64,000 nucleotides of DNA, taken from Moritella sp. 24. Lineage in GTDB: Bacteria > Pseudomonadota > Gammaproteobacteria > Enterobacterales > Moritellaceae. Positions 42,856-52,958 of the stretch are shown piece after piece. The stretch is taken from contig NZ_CP056123.1 in the NCBI RefSeq assembly GCF_018219155.1, forward strand, positions 124,001 to 188,000, given 5' to 3'. Numbering within the stretch: the stretch's first letter is position 1; every line of letters starts with the position of its first letter. Under the pieces are notes generated by a model. The model was given only the letters and a program-made list of their open reading frames with translations. It ran no database searches and was not told the origin of the DNA. Made by a program: the position numbers and the translations under genes.

Positions 42856-43719
42856 TTACTCAATGTTTTGTAACTGCTCACGCATTTGTTCAATCAATAC
42901 TTTAAGTTCTACTGCAGACTTGGTGATGTCTGTGCTAATCGATTTTGAACCTAGGGTATTTGATTCACGATTGAATTCTTGCATCATGAAATCAAGACGA
43001 CGGCCACAAGCACCACCTTTAGTTAAAATGCTACGTGTTTCAGTTACGTGCGCATTTAAACGATCAATTTCTTCTGCCACATCTAATTTCTGTGCCATTA
43101 AGATCAGTTCTTGCTCTACGCGAGTTTCGTCTAATTCGATTTTCGCATCGGTAAATTTCTTTTGAATGCGCTCACGTTGCCATCCGATGATTTCTGGCAT
43201 TTTGCTTTGCACGAAATCAGCTTGTTCAGAGATACCTGTTAAGCGTTGTTCTAACATCGCTTGCAGTTTTTCACCTTCAGATGCGCGAGACTCTAAAAAT
43301 TCAGTGAGGGTTTCATCAAAGAAGCTTAATAAGTCAGTTGATAACTCACCCATGTCTTTTTCTGCCGCTTCCATAACACCAGGCCAGCGTAGAATATCAA
43401 CTGGGTTTAATTTCGCTTTACCGGCTTTTTTAGATACCCAGTTTGCGCTTTCAATTAATTTTTCAGCTAACACTTCGTTTAACTGTAATTCACCGCGGTT
43501 GGCAGCATTGGCTTCAAAACGCAGGTTACATTCTACTTTACCGCGTTGTAATTTTTTACGGAAACGTTCACGTAATACTGCTTCTAAACCGCGAAATTGT
43601 TCTGGTAATCGGATGTAAGTTTCAAGGTAACGCTGGTTAACCGAACGGATCTCCCATACTGCTGTACCCCAATCGCCTTTAAACTCTTTACGGGCATATG
43701 CCGTCATACTATGAATCAT
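42856..43719 (-). CDS. yicC: YicC-family endoribonuclease
   Basis: YicC proteins are hexameric endoribonucleases; in E. coli YicC promotes decay of the small RNA RyhB. The 287-residue protein starts MIHSMTAYARKE and ends in the conserved DUF1732 block with GACGRRLDFMMQEFNRESNTLGSKS. The central part is a long helical region. It is divergent from rph, as in E. coli. Confidence 0.93.
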   Translation of the reverse strand: MIHSMTAYARKEFKGDWGTAVWEIRSVNQRYLETYIRLPEQFRGLEAVLRERFRKKLQRGKVECNLRFEANAANRGELQLNEVLAEKLIESANWVSKKAGKAKLNPVDILRWPGVMEAAEKDMGELSTDLLSFFDETLTEFLESRASEGEKLQAMLEQRLTGISEQADFVQSKMPEIIGWQRERIQKKFTDAKIELDETRVEQELILMAQKLDVAEEIDRLNAHVTETRSILTKGGACGRRLDFMMQEFNRESNTLGSKSISTDITKSAVELKVLIEQMREQLQNIE

Positions 43720-43841
43720 GTTGAATCCGTTAATTAAAGTAAATTAAGCCAATTATACCTGTAGGTTATTACAACTTGCTATAGCGATAGTTTAGCTTAG
43801 CTCATATAATATTGGGCAATCATCATTGAAGAGTTAAAATA

Positions 43842-44573
43842 ATGCGTCCAAGTCAAAGAACACTAGGTCAAGTTCGACCTGTAACAATTACCCGTAACTT
43901 CACCGCTAATGCAGAAGGTTCTGTATTAGTTGAATTCGGAGGTACGAAAGTATTGTGTACTGCGACTGTAGAAAGAGGGGTTCCACGCTTCTTAAAAGGT
44001 AAAGGCCAAGGTTGGGTAACCGCTGAATATGGCATGTTACCGCGCTCTACGCATAAGCGTATGCATCGTGAATCCGCGCGTGGTGGACAAACTGGACGTA
44101 CAATGGAAATTCAACGTTTGATCGCGCGCTCACTACGTGCTTGTATCGATCTTGAATCATTAGGCGAACACACAATTTTAATTGATTGTGATGTAATTCA
44201 AGCTGATGGTGGCACGCGTACCGCTGCTATTACAGGTGCTTGTGTGGCATTGGCTGATGCGGTTGAATTTCTGATCCGCCAAGGTAAATTAAAAATTAGC
44301 CCAATCAAATTTATGATCGCTGCTGTATCTGTTGGTATCTATAAAGGTGAAGCTGTTTGCGATTTAGATTACGCAGAAGATTCAGACGCTGAAACAGACA
44401 TGAACGTGGTGATGACTGAAACTGGTAAGTTCATCGAAATTCAAGGGACAGCTGAAGGTGTTCCGTTTAGTCATGAAGAGATGTTAGACATGCTGGCATT
44501 AGCGAAAGATGGCATCGAAATGATCATTGTTGAACAAAAGAAAGCACTCGGTGATAGCTTGATTAAAGCGTAA
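43842..44573 (+). CDS. rph: ribonuclease PH
   Basis: RNase PH trims the 3' end of tRNA precursors with phosphate, and degrades structured RNA ends. The 243-residue protein has the family segments [29 protein letters not shown], the phosphate-binding [15 protein letters not shown] and [16 protein letters not shown]. Unlike the frameshifted rph of E. coli K-12, the reading frame is intact. It is followed by a hairpin terminator and pyrE. Confidence 0.97.
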   Translation: MRPSQRTLGQVRPVTITRNFTANAEGSVLVEFGGTKVLCTATVERGVPRFLKGKGQGWVTAEYGMLPRSTHKRMHRESARGGQTGRTMEIQRLIARSLRACIDLESLGEHTILIDCDVIQADGGTRTAAITGACVALADAVEFLIRQGKLKISPIKFMIAAVSVGIYKGEAVCDLDYAEDSDAETDMNVVMTETGKFIEIQGTAEGVPFSHEEMLDMLALAKDGIEMIIVEQKKALGDSLIKA

Positions 44574-44629
44574 AGCTTGTTAGAATAGCGGCGCTTATCG
44601 TTAGTCGCCAAGCACTAACAATATTAATT

Positions 44630-44663
44630 GCCTAATAATATGCCCCATATTATTAGGCTTTTT
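44630..44663 (+). terminator. hairpin terminator / probable pyrE attenuator
   Basis: GCCTAATAATATG (44630-44642) and CATATTATTAGGC (44646-44658) form a perfect 13-bp stem with a CCC loop, followed by five T. It lies 57 bp after the rph stop and 55 bp before the pyrE start. In E. coli an attenuator in the same place senses UTP. Upstream, GGCG/CGCC and TTAGT/ACTAA (44590-44619) can form alternative pause hairpins. Confidence 0.75.
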
Positions 44664-44717
44664 AGGTGAAGTGGCTTTTAGCCTATACTATCTAATTAAT
44701 CATAATAGGGGAAAACG

Positions 44718-45359
44718 ATGAAAGATTACCAACGCGAGTTTATTGAGTTTGCTTTAGAAAAAGAAGTGCTTAAATTTGGTGAATTCACACTAAAGTCTGG
44801 TCGTACTAGCCCTTATTTCTTCAACGCAGGTCTGTTTAACACAGGTCGTGATTTATCACGTCTTGGTCGTTTTTATGCGGCTGCTTTAGTTGATTCTGGT
44901 ATCGAATACGATGTGGTATTTGGTCCTGCCTACAAAGGTATCCCAATCGCGACTACGACAGTTGTTGCACTGAACGATCATCATGATATTGATGCACCTT
45001 ACTGCTTTAACCGCAAAGAGAAAAAAGACCACGGTGAAGGTGGTTCATTAGTGGGTTCTGCACTTGAAGGTCGTATCGTATTAGTTGATGACGTGATCAC
45101 TGCGGGTACTGCAATCCGTGAATCAATGGATATCATTCAAGCACACAACGCTGAACTTTCTGGTGTTTTAATCGCGCTAGACCGCCAAGAAAAAGGCAAG
45201 GGCGAATTGTCTGCAATCCAAGAAATTGAACGTGATTATGGCTGTAACGTATTATCAATCGTGACGTTAGGTGATCTTGTAACTTTCTTAGCGGATAAGC
45301 CAGAAATGCAACAGCACCTTGAGACTGTAAAAACATACCGTGAAAATTACGGTATCTAA
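44718..45359 (+). CDS. pyrE: orotate phosphoribosyltransferase
   Basis: PyrE joins orotate to PRPP to give OMP in pyrimidine synthesis. The 213-residue protein has the substrate-binding [16 protein letters not shown] and the PRPP motif [17 protein letters not shown]. Length equals that of E. coli PyrE. It lies behind rph and the hairpin at 44630, which is likely to set its expression according to UTP level. A strong terminator follows. Confidence 0.97.
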   Translation: MKDYQREFIEFALEKEVLKFGEFTLKSGRTSPYFFNAGLFNTGRDLSRLGRFYAAALVDSGIEYDVVFGPAYKGIPIATTTVVALNDHHDIDAPYCFNRKEKKDHGEGGSLVGSALEGRIVLVDDVITAGTAIRESMDIIQAHNAELSGVLIALDRQEKGKGELSAIQEIERDYGCNVLSIVTLGDLVTFLADKPEMQQHLETVKTYRENYGI

Positions 45360-45405
45360 TTTATAGGCTTAACAATTAGCGCGAGTCTCGTTCTAAATTG
45401 AATAA

Positions 45406-45434
45406 TAAAAAGGCTACCGAGGTAGCCTTTTTTT
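45406..45434 (+). terminator. rho-independent terminator after pyrE
   Basis: AGGCTACC and GGTAGCCT form a perfect 8-bp stem with a GA loop plus flanking bases, preceded by A and followed by seven T. It stands between the convergent pyrE and slmA genes and can serve both. Confidence 0.9.
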
Positions 45435-45496
45435 GTTTTTATATTTTGTTGTGAGTAAGCAAGCGATTAACTTTACAATTATTAGCTTTGCTATTG

Positions 45497-46099
45497 CTAG
45501 CTCTGCAGTAGCTGCTTATTTAAAAATGCCCACTGTTGATCAAAATCTGCTGTTGGTTTTAATGCAAAACGAGTACGTACATATTGATTAATACGGCCTT
45601 CTGCATACGCCAGCAATAAGTTTGCTAACATACCTTCATCTAAGGTAAAGCCAATACCGTCACGCATTTTCTTTTCACGTAGTAACTGTTTTAAGTGCGT
45701 TTCAATTTTTGCGTATAGCGCGCTGATTTGCTCACCTAAACGTTCGTGTTCACCTTGCAGTGCATCGCCCGTCATAATTCGAGTGATACCTGGGTTACGC
45801 TCGGTAAATACGAGCAATAAATGCAGGATGTGATGACAACGGGTTATGGTATCTTTCTCTTCATTTAAGATTTGATTAATACCCGCTAAGATTGAATCCT
45901 CGATAAAGGTAATTAGCCCTTCAAACATACGTGCTTTACTTGGGAAGTGGCGATAGAGCGCAGCTTCAGAAACACCGACTTCCTTGGCAAGTTTCGCGGT
46001 AGTAATACGCTGACCAGGACTGGTTTCCAACATATGTGCTAACGCTTGTAAAATTTGTTCTCGACGATTCTTTTTAGTACTTGTTGACATCTTTTTCAT
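45497..46099 (-). CDS. slmA: nucleoid occlusion factor SlmA
   Basis: SlmA is a TetR-fold protein that binds specific chromosomal sites and blocks FtsZ polymerisation over the nucleoid. The 200-residue protein has the helix-turn-helix [31 protein letters not shown], and the full-length match to SlmA ([34 protein letters not shown]). Its place between pyrE and dut is that of E. coli slmA. An internal start at the fourth codon is possible. Confidence 0.95.
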   Translation of the reverse strand: MKKMSTSTKKNRREQILQALAHMLETSPGQRITTAKLAKEVGVSEAALYRHFPSKARMFEGLITFIEDSILAGINQILNEEKDTITRCHHILHLLLVFTERNPGITRIMTGDALQGEHERLGEQISALYAKIETHLKQLLREKKMRDGIGFTLDEGMLANLLLAYAEGRINQYVRTRFALKPTADFDQQWAFLNKQLLQS

Positions 46100-46118
46100 C
46101 CTAGAATGGTGTTAACCG

Positions 46119-46574
46119 TTATTGCTTACCCGAATGGCCAAAGCCACCTTCGCCACGTTCACTACTATCAAACTCTTCAACGATGGTTAATTGTGCTTGA
46201 ATTACTGGCACTATCATCATTTGAGCGATACGATCACCCGGTTGAATACTGAAGCTATCTTGACCTCGGTTCCAACATGAGATCATTAACTCTCCTTGAT
46301 AATCAGAATCAATTAAACCCACTAAATTACCCAATACAATACCGTGTTTATGACCTAGGCCTGAGCGCGGTAAAATGGTTGCTGCCATTGTTGGATCTGC
46401 AATGTGAATAGCGATACCGGTTGGAATCAAATGCGTTTCACCTGGATTAACCGTCAATGGTTGTTCAAGGCAAGCGCGCAGATCTAAACCAGCAGAACCG
46501 GGTGTTGCATAACTTGGTAAAGGGAATTGAGTGCCTACCAGTGGATTTAAAATTTTAACTTCTATTTGCTTCAT
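46119..46574 (-). CDS. dut: dUTP diphosphatase
   Basis: Dut hydrolyses dUTP to dUMP, keeping uracil out of DNA and supplying thymidylate synthesis. The 151-residue trimeric enzyme shows all five motifs: [48 protein letters not shown], and the C-terminal [10 protein letters not shown]. It is located between slmA and coaBC, as in E. coli. Confidence 0.98.
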   Translation of the reverse strand: MKQIEVKILNPLVGTQFPLPSYATPGSAGLDLRACLEQPLTVNPGETHLIPTGIAIHIADPTMAATILPRSGLGHKHGIVLGNLVGLIDSDYQGELMISCWNRGQDSFSIQPGDRIAQMMIVPVIQAQLTIVEEFDSSERGEGGFGHSGKQ

Positions 46575-46668
46575 TATTTATTTCGCTGACTATATCAATG
46601 GATGACTTAACCGTGCATTGCGTTAGCGCAAGACAAGGTAAAATGTCGAATATAATTTTTACTTATGG

Positions 46669-47886
46669 TTATGTATTTGCGTTGAACTGAGTCGCAATTA
46701 ATTGCAGTAGTTGTGTTGCAACATCTTGCTTACTAGCTAATGCAATTTGGGCTGTACCCTGTGGCCAAAATACGGTTAAAGCATTATCTTCTGCGTTAAA
46801 GCCTTGGCCGGATTGTGCCACGTCATTTGCGGCGATCATAGCAAGATTTTTACGTTGCATTTTGTCGCGCGCATAATGCTCAACATCTTGTGTTTCTGCA
46901 GCAAAACCGACAGTAAAAGGAGAATTTTCGAGCGCAGCTACACTGGCAACAATATCGGGGTTTTTGATCATGTGAACGACCATTTCATCACTATTGGTCT
47001 TTTTGATTTTTTGTTCTGCAATCGTTTCTGGGCGGTAATCTGCAACAGCTGCACAGGCAATGAAAATGTCTTGTTTATTAATATCAGACATAACAGCATC
47101 ATGCATATCAAGCGCGCTGACCACTTTTACGAGGTGGCATTGTTCAGGTGCTGATAATGCAACAGGGCCGCTGACAACAGTGACATTTGCGCCTAATGAG
47201 CGCGCAGCTTGGGCAAGGGCGTAACCCATCTTACCTGAGCTGTGATTACTGATGTAACGAACTGGATCAATCGCTTCACGAGTTGGTCCAGCTGTGATCA
47301 TGATATTTTTTCCCGCTAACAATTGCGGTTGTGTTTTCTCACTAAAGTAATCAACAACAGCCGCCACAAGTTCATCTGGATTGACCATTCGACCTAGTCC
47401 AACATCGCCACACGCTTGTACACCTGCAGCTGGGCCCCAAAGCGTAATATCACGTTGCTTAAGTGTTGCTAAGTTAGCTTGCGTTGCTTGGGCTTGATAC
47501 ATGACTTGATTCATTGCGGGAGCAATGGCAATTGGTGATGGTGTTGCTAAACATAATGTTGATAGTAAATCATCTGCAATCCCAGCGGTGAACTTGGCAA
47601 TAAAGTTGGCTGTTGCAGGTGCGATTAAGACTAAATCGGCCCACTTAGCGAGTTCTATATGACCCATACCAGCTTCGGCTGCAGGATCTAATAAACTGTG
47701 TGCAACGTGAAATCCAGAGACTGCTTGCATGGTAAGCGGGGTAATAAACTCTTGTGCTGACTGGGTCATCACGACGCGAACTTCTGCGCCCTGTTCCGTT
47801 AATCGACGGGTTAATTCCGCACATTTGTAAGCGGCTATGCCGCCTGTGATACCGAGCAAAATTCGTTTGTTGGCAATAGCAGTCAT
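46669..47886 (-). CDS. coaBC: bifunctional phosphopantothenoylcysteine decarboxylase / phosphopantothenate-cysteine ligase
   Basis: The protein carries out two steps of coenzyme A synthesis. The N-terminal flavoprotein decarboxylase (CoaC, about 1-185) has [10 protein letters not shown], the PAMNQVMY substrate-recognition motif and CGDVGLGRM. The C-terminal CTP-dependent ligase (CoaB) has [25 protein letters not shown] and the KIKK loop. Starting at ATG 47886 gives 405 residues, against 406 in E. coli; the frame extends to a GTG at 47898. It lies beside dut and divergent from radC. Confidence 0.96.
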   Translation of the reverse strand: MTAIANKRILLGITGGIAAYKCAELTRRLTEQGAEVRVVMTQSAQEFITPLTMQAVSGFHVAHSLLDPAAEAGMGHIELAKWADLVLIAPATANFIAKFTAGIADDLLSTLCLATPSPIAIAPAMNQVMYQAQATQANLATLKQRDITLWGPAAGVQACGDVGLGRMVNPDELVAAVVDYFSEKTQPQLLAGKNIMITAGPTREAIDPVRYISNHSSGKMGYALAQAARSLGANVTVVSGPVALSAPEQCHLVKVVSALDMHDAVMSDINKQDIFIACAAVADYRPETIAEQKIKKTNSDEMVVHMIKNPDIVASVAALENSPFTVGFAAETQDVEHYARDKMQRKNLAMIAANDVAQSGQGFNAEDNALTVFWPQGTAQIALASKQDVATQLLQLIATQFNANT

Positions 47887-48099
47887 TGTGTATTCCACGT
47901 TAAAATCTGAAAGGATATTCTAATAACGCAATAACAATACCATAATTAAATTATCAGATGCTAAGGTTTGTTATTAATTTTATACACGAAATTATCAAAT
48001 TCAGATTTTTGAACTCAGTCACTGTTTTATCATTATCGTGTTCTTTTATTCACCGCATTACTAAGCTAACAAGATGTTATGTTAAATGGTGTGAATGAG

Positions 48100-48774
48100 A
48101 TGAAATTGAAAGCATTACCAACAGATGAAATGCCGCGAGAAAAACTGGTTAAATTCGGCCCGCAATCATTATCAGATGCTGAGTTATTGGCTATTTTTCT
48201 ACGAACGGGAATTAAGGGGACGAATGTTGTCATGCTAGCTCGACATATTTTAACTGAATTCGGCACGTTAAGGTCCTTGCTTGCCGCAAGTGAAAATGAG
48301 TTTTGCCAAACGAAAGGATTAGGAGTGGCGAAATACGTGCAATTGCAAGCCACTGTCGAAATGTCTCGACGTTTTTTAGCCGAGAAATTAGAACGTAGTA
48401 ATGCGTTAACTAACCCCCAAGAAAGTCGAGATTATATCCGAGCAAAATTACGTGATCAGCCTCATGAAGTATTCGCGGTATTATTTTTAGACAATAAGCA
48501 CCGAGTTATTCGCTTTGAGGAGTTGTTTTATGGCACAATAGACAGTGCTAGTGTTTATCCGAGAGTGGTGGTTAAAAAAGCGTTAGAAAGAAATGCTGCG
48601 GCAGTAATTTTTGCCCATAATCATCCCTCTGGCATTGCTGAACCCAGCCGTGCAGATCGTATGATCACAGATAAACTTATCTCAGCCTTACAATTAATTG
48701 ATGTTAAAGTACTCGATCATTTTGTTATAGGCGACAGTGATATAGCAAGCTTTGCAGAGCGAGGGTGGGTGTGA
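48100..48774 (+). CDS. radC: RadC/JAMM-domain protein
   Basis: The product of about 224 residues has an N-terminal helix-hairpin-helix-like domain ([27 protein letters not shown]) and a C-terminal JAMM/MPN+ domain with the zinc motif [14 protein letters not shown]. Once linked to DNA repair, the chromosomal radC has no proven function. I use the ATG at 48100 ([15 protein letters not shown]); an upstream in-frame ATG at 48079 would add seven residues, and neither has a strong ribosome site. It lies between coaBC (divergent) and rpmB, as in E. coli. Confidence 0.92.
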   Translation: MKLKALPTDEMPREKLVKFGPQSLSDAELLAIFLRTGIKGTNVVMLARHILTEFGTLRSLLAASENEFCQTKGLGVAKYVQLQATVEMSRRFLAEKLERSNALTNPQESRDYIRAKLRDQPHEVFAVLFLDNKHRVIRFEELFYGTIDSASVYPRVVVKKALERNAAAVIFAHNHPSGIAEPSRADRMITDKLISALQLIDVKVLDHFVIGDSDIASFAERGWV

Positions 48775-48811
48775 AATTGCTATTTCAATCCATCTTTAAA
48801 ATATAAAAAGC

Positions 48812-48840
48812 TTGCTCTATGTTTCTATTTACTGTATAAA
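48812..48840 (+). promoter_or_regulatory. sigma-70 promoter of rpmB-rpmG
   Basis: TTGCTC (48812-48817) and TATAAA (48835-48840) are separated by exactly 17 bp. A GC-rich discriminator (ATGCGGCC) follows, as in promoters under stringent control. The rpmB start lies 87 bp downstream. Confidence 0.7.
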
Positions 48841-48926
48841 ATGCGGCCTTTAGCACGCGTCTTGGGCGACGGCCAACAAGACGCTGTATATTTGCTCGAG
48901 CAAGAAAAATATTTGGAGAAGACGAC

Positions 48927-49163
48927 ATGTCTAAAGTATGCCAAGTCACTGGTAAAAAACCAGCTGTTGGTAATAACGTTTCTCACGCAAAAAACCGCAC
49001 ACGTCGCCGTTTTTTGCCAAACCTACATTCACACCGTTTTTGGGTTGAGAGCGAAAACCGCTTTGTTAAATTACGTCTTACTTGTAAAGGTATGCGTATT
49101 ATCGATAAAAAGGGTATTGATTCAGTTTTAGCTGAAATGCGTGCCCGTGGTGAGAAGGTTTAA
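48927..49163 (+). CDS. rpmB: 50S ribosomal protein L28
   Basis: The 78-residue basic protein begins [21 protein letters not shown] and matches the L28 pattern through [16 protein letters not shown] and [17 protein letters not shown]. It is the zinc-free type, lacking paired CxxC motifs. AATATTTGGAGAAGACGAC-like leader gives a GGAG ribosome site. rpmG follows after 11 bp in the same operon. Confidence 0.98.
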   Translation: MSKVCQVTGKKPAVGNNVSHAKNRTRRRFLPNLHSHRFWVESENRFVKLRLTCKGMRIIDKKGIDSVLAEMRARGEKV

Positions 49164-49174
49164 GGAACTATATT

Positions 49175-49330
49175 ATGCGCGATAAAATTCGTTTGAATTC
49201 ATCTGCTGGTACAGGTCACTTCTATACCACAGACAAAAACAAAAAAAACATGCCTGAAAAAATGGAAATCAAAAAATTTGATCCAGTTGTTCGTAAGCAC
49301 GTTATGTACAAAGAAGGTAAAATCAAGTAA
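49175..49330 (+). CDS. rpmG: 50S ribosomal protein L33
   Basis: A 51-codon frame from ATG 49175 to TAA 49328 reads [19 protein letters not shown] and continues with the L33 pattern [19 protein letters not shown]. It lacks cysteines, so it is the zinc-independent form. AAGGAACTATATT before the start gives the ribosome site. It ends the rpmB-rpmG operon and is followed by a terminator. Confidence 0.97.
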   Translation: MRDKIRLNSSAGTGHFYTTDKNKKNMPEKMEIKKFDPVVRKHVMYKEGKIK

Positions 49331-49355
49331 TTCTTGATTTTATGTTCAAATATTG

Positions 49356-49383
49356 AAAACTCAGCTTTGCTGGGTTTTTTTTT
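49356..49383 (+). terminator. terminator after rpmG
   Basis: ACTCAGC and GCTGGGT pair over 7 positions (one U-G) with a TTT loop, followed by eight or more T. It lies 28 bp past the rpmG stop. Confidence 0.85.
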
Positions 49384-49483
49384 GCCTAAAATTCTTCTCC
49401 ACGACACTTGCCCAATTCGGCGTTTTCACGTAATTTGCATATACTTATTGTTAAATCAATGACTAAATTAGAAGGGTTATAGC

Positions 49484-49948
49484 GTGCAGTTATCGCGACG
49501 AGGTTGGAATAATGTATTGATATTTGCAGTGCTGGCAATGATGCTGGTGTTTCAATATTCAGGTAAAAAGTTAGAGGGTGATGATTCCGCTAGCCAATAC
49601 CAATCTGCATTACCTGCTAATGCAGTCGTGCTATCAATGCTGTTTGATAATATTCAAATTCAGCGAGTCGGTAGCCAACTTGCCTCTGTACCAGAGTTGG
49701 GGCTATCACAGCCTCAGTTGAAGCAAATTATTAAAGCGTGGGAAAGCGCGACCTTTAAACCTGTACCTCGCGATATTGTGATTGCTAACTTAGCTTATGG
49801 CATTAATATTTCTTTTGAATTAGCTAACCTAGCTGAACCTATCACATTGATTTTATACCAAATTGAAAATGGTTACCTGTTGCAGAATTGGCAGGATCAA
49901 TTGTTGCAAATCGATGAGTCAGAACTGCAGGTATTACTACCTCGATAG
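49484..49948 (+). CDS. single-pass membrane protein of unknown function
   Basis: The 154-residue protein starts with a GTG at 49484 (GAAGGG upstream). It has a basic N-terminal tip (SRRGWNN), one membrane helix (about 9-24), and a periplasmic domain of about 125 residues with mixed alpha/beta character. I recognise no family. It lies between rpmG and mutM; similar small genes occur at this place in other marine gammaproteobacteria, from general knowledge, but their role is not known. Confidence 0.6.
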   Translation: MQLSRRGWNNVLIFAVLAMMLVFQYSGKKLEGDDSASQYQSALPANAVVLSMLFDNIQIQRVGSQLASVPELGLSQPQLKQIIKAWESATFKPVPRDIVIANLAYGINISFELANLAEPITLILYQIENGYLLQNWQDQLLQIDESELQVLLPR

Positions 49949-50019
49949 TTTGTTCGCTAGTTGTCTGTCGACGATTCTTATTTATTTTCAATTAATTTAT
50001 ATTTCTACTGGATTTAAGC

Positions 50020-50832
50020 ATGCCTGAATTACCCGAAGTTGAAGTCAGCCGTCAAGGCATCGCGCCTTATCTTGAGAATGCGAAGATCACCAAGATAATC
50101 GTTCGTAATGCGCAGTTGCGCTGGCCTGTGCCTATGTCTCTACAGGACGCTTTAGGTTGTACAGTCATTAGCGTGCGTCGCCGTGCTAAATATTTACTAT
50201 TAGAAACTGAAAAGGGCACGATTATCATTCATCTTGGTATGTCTGGTAGCTTAAGAGTACTTGATTCAAGCGTAGCCGTTGAAAAGCATGATCATGTAGA
50301 CATAGTGTTGGATTCGGGTAAATGTCTTCGCTTAAACGATCCTAGGCGCTTTGGTTCGGTATTGTGGGAGTCCGGTAATGTGCTTGAGCATAAGTTACTG
50401 GCCAGCTTAGGACCAGAACCATTAACGGATGATTTTACGGCAAAGCGTTTGTTTGATCGTTCTCGTTCACGAAAAATGCCTGTGAAATCATTTCTGATGG
50501 ATAACCATAATGTGGTTGGTGTTGGGAATATTTATGCCAATGAGGCATTGTTTTCTGCAGGGATAAGCCCAAAACGTGCTGCGGGTAATGTGTCTTTACA
50601 GCGATACAAAATACTCGTGGAAGAAGTGAAAGCGGTATTAGCGAAAGCAATTGAGCAAGGTGGAACGACGCTGAAAGATTTTACACAGACAGATGGTAAG
50701 CCGGGTTATTTTGTGCAGGAATTACAGGTGTACGGAAAAGGTGGAAAGCCATGTCCCAAATGTGGTGAAGAATTACAAGCGGTTAAGATTGGTCAGCGCA
50801 ACACGATTTATTGTAATCAATGTCAACGCTAA
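50020..50832 (+). CDS. mutM: formamidopyrimidine-DNA glycosylase
   Basis: MutM (Fpg) removes 8-oxoguanine and ring-opened purines and nicks the abasic site. The 270-residue enzyme begins PELPEVE, with the catalytic Pro1 and Glu2 after Met removal; the H2TH region includes [17 protein letters not shown], and the C terminus has the zinc finger C-P-K-C ... C-N-Q-C. It is convergent with coaD. The order rpmB-rpmG-mutM-coaD is that of E. coli. Confidence 0.97.
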   Translation: MPELPEVEVSRQGIAPYLENAKITKIIVRNAQLRWPVPMSLQDALGCTVISVRRRAKYLLLETEKGTIIIHLGMSGSLRVLDSSVAVEKHDHVDIVLDSGKCLRLNDPRRFGSVLWESGNVLEHKLLASLGPEPLTDDFTAKRLFDRSRSRKMPVKSFLMDNHNVVGVGNIYANEALFSAGISPKRAAGNVSLQRYKILVEEVKAVLAKAIEQGGTTLKDFTQTDGKPGYFVQELQVYGKGGKPCPKCGEELQAVKIGQRNTIYCNQCQR

Positions 50833-50856
50833 CTCGATCTTGATGTATGTGGTAGG

Positions 50857-51384
<528 letters not shown>

Positions 51385-51451
51385 CTACCTACTTTATGTA
51401 TTTTTTTCAAGAATTATAAACTTATCACTGGACTTTGAAGTTGAGCTCATA

Positions 51452-52237
51452 ATGAAAATATCACTAATAATTACGACATATAATTGGCCTGAAGCTTTGG
51501 GTAGAGTCTTAGACAGTGTTTCTAAACAAACTGAGTTACCTCATGAGGTTATTATTGCTGATGATGGTTCTACAGATGAGACTCGTTTATTAATTGAAGA
51601 GTGGCAGAAGAAACTACCAGTAACTTTACTTCATAGCTGGCAGGAAGATGATGGTTTTCGTGCAGCTAGAAGTCGGAACTTAGCTATATCTAAAGCGAGT
51701 AGTGATTATATCGTAATGATTGATGGTGATATGGTTTTACATCAGGGGTTTTTATTATCTCATCATAAATTCGCTGAAGATGGTTTTTTTGTACAAGGTT
51801 CTAGAGTAATATTGGATAAAGAAGAGAGTAAAAAAGTTTTAAGAAATAAAAAAATTAGTTTTTTTTCGAAAGGAATAAAAAATAGATTTAATGCAATACA
51901 TTTACCTTTATTGACTCCTCTGTATCGTAGTCAGTCTTTTTCTATGCGGGGTATTAAAACTTGTAATATAGCGTTTTGGAAAACTGACCTAGAAAAGGTT
52001 AATGGCTTTAATAATAAATTTATAGGTTGGGGAAGAGAAGATAGCGAACTTGTTTGCAGACTCTATAATTTAGGTATTAAGCGAAAAAATTTAAAACTAG
52101 GAGGGTGTGCTTTCCATCTTTACCATCCAGAAAATGAACGGACGATGCTTCCTGAAAATGATTTACTTTTACAGGAAGCAAGTGAACTAAAGTTAATAGA
52201 ATGCAAAGATGGATTAAAAGAAGTATCTATTTTTTAA
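51452..52237 (+). CDS. family 2 glycosyltransferase with GT7-like C-terminal domain
   Basis: The 261-residue protein has a GT-A fold: ISLIITTYNWPEALGRVLDSV at the start, DDGSTDET, the metal-binding MIDGDMVL, and the C-terminal NIAFWKTDLEKVNGFN plus GWGREDSELVCRL, found in enzymes that add hexoses or GalNAc to LPS or capsule. I start at ATG 51452; the frame opens back to 51341 through the coaD leader. The gene is markedly AT-rich compared with neighbours. Its 3' end overlaps the next gene by 11 bp in opposite direction. Confidence 0.85.
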   Translation: MKISLIITTYNWPEALGRVLDSVSKQTELPHEVIIADDGSTDETRLLIEEWQKKLPVTLLHSWQEDDGFRAARSRNLAISKASSDYIVMIDGDMVLHQGFLLSHHKFAEDGFFVQGSRVILDKEESKKVLRNKKISFFSKGIKNRFNAIHLPLLTPLYRSQSFSMRGIKTCNIAFWKTDLEKVNGFNNKFIGWGREDSELVCRLYNLGIKRKNLKLGGCAFHLYHPENERTMLPENDLLLQEASELKLIECKDGLKEVSIF

Positions 52238-52958
52238 AATGTTTTAGTTTAAAAAATTTATATACTTTTGATTTATATTTCTTACTTATATTATGAAATT
52301 TATGAGACATGTTAGAACGATGCTTTTTTTCTTCGTTCAGTACATGTCGATGCCAACCTTCGTGTTCAACAAACCCATCTTTTACTAGAATGGAAAAGTA
52401 TCCTTGTTCCATGAAGAAGTTAGACAAACCTGGCTCCATAGTTTTAGTAAAGTTAAAATAAGGCATTACTTTTTTATAATCACTCATTCTGATAATGGTC
52501 GGATTAAAACTAAATATCTCATCGTTAACAAGATAATAAGAAGTATCTGATACAGTTACTTCACTTTCACCAAATAATGAATCTTTAAGTTCACTTCGAT
52601 GTCTTAGCCATACGTTAAGTATTTTATCATTACTGATAAGAGGGGTTAAGCAAGCCTCTATAAACCCTTTTTTATGAAATTTCCAGTCATCTTCACAATG
52701 GAAAATATAGTCAGAAGTGACTTCAGAATAAGCCTTATCAATCGATTTTAGTTGACCTAACCTTGGGTTGTTCCAAATTACAGTGAAATCATAATCAAAC
52801 TTATTTAGACAGTCTTTTAACTTATCAATGTAAGGACTATCTTCGATGATAATGAACTGTTTAATCGCATAAGTATTAAACTCAAAGAAACTTTCAAGTG
52901 TGAGTTCAAGTAAATCAAATCGATCACAACTGGTTAAGACTACGCTTACACTATGCAT
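52227..52958 (-). CDS. glycosyltransferase family 2-like protein
   Basis: The 243-residue protein starts VSVVLTSCDRFDLLELTLESF, with IIIEDS and the metal motif HCEDDW, the features of a GT-A fold. The C-terminal part (FVEHEGWHRHV and a Lys-rich tail) is unusual. The sugar and acceptor are unknown; its place after the O-antigen ligase gene suggests LPS outer core or O-antigen. Its start overlaps the ligase stop by 8 bases. It is AT-rich. Confidence 0.75.
   Translation of the reverse strand: MHSVSVVLTSCDRFDLLELTLESFFEFNTYAIKQFIIIEDSPYIDKLKDCLNKFDYDFTVIWNNPRLGQLKSIDKAYSEVTSDYIFHCEDDWKFHKKGFIEACLTPLISNDKILNVWLRHRSELKDSLFGESEVTVSDTSYYLVNDEIFSFNPTIIRMSDYKKVMPYFNFTKTMEPGLSNFFMEQGYFSILVKDGFVEHEGWHRHVLNEEKKHRSNMSHKFHNISKKYKSKVYKFFKLKHFKK

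Noticed and set aside
42707-43165. Plus-strand frame of 152 codons across the end of yicC
   Set aside because: It lies mostly antisense to yicC, has no ribosome site and its sequence looks like the shadow of a coding strand.
43166-43618. Plus-strand frame of 150 codons inside yicC
   Set aside because: It is fully antisense to the conserved yicC gene; rich in Ser, Asn and Cys as such shadows usually are.
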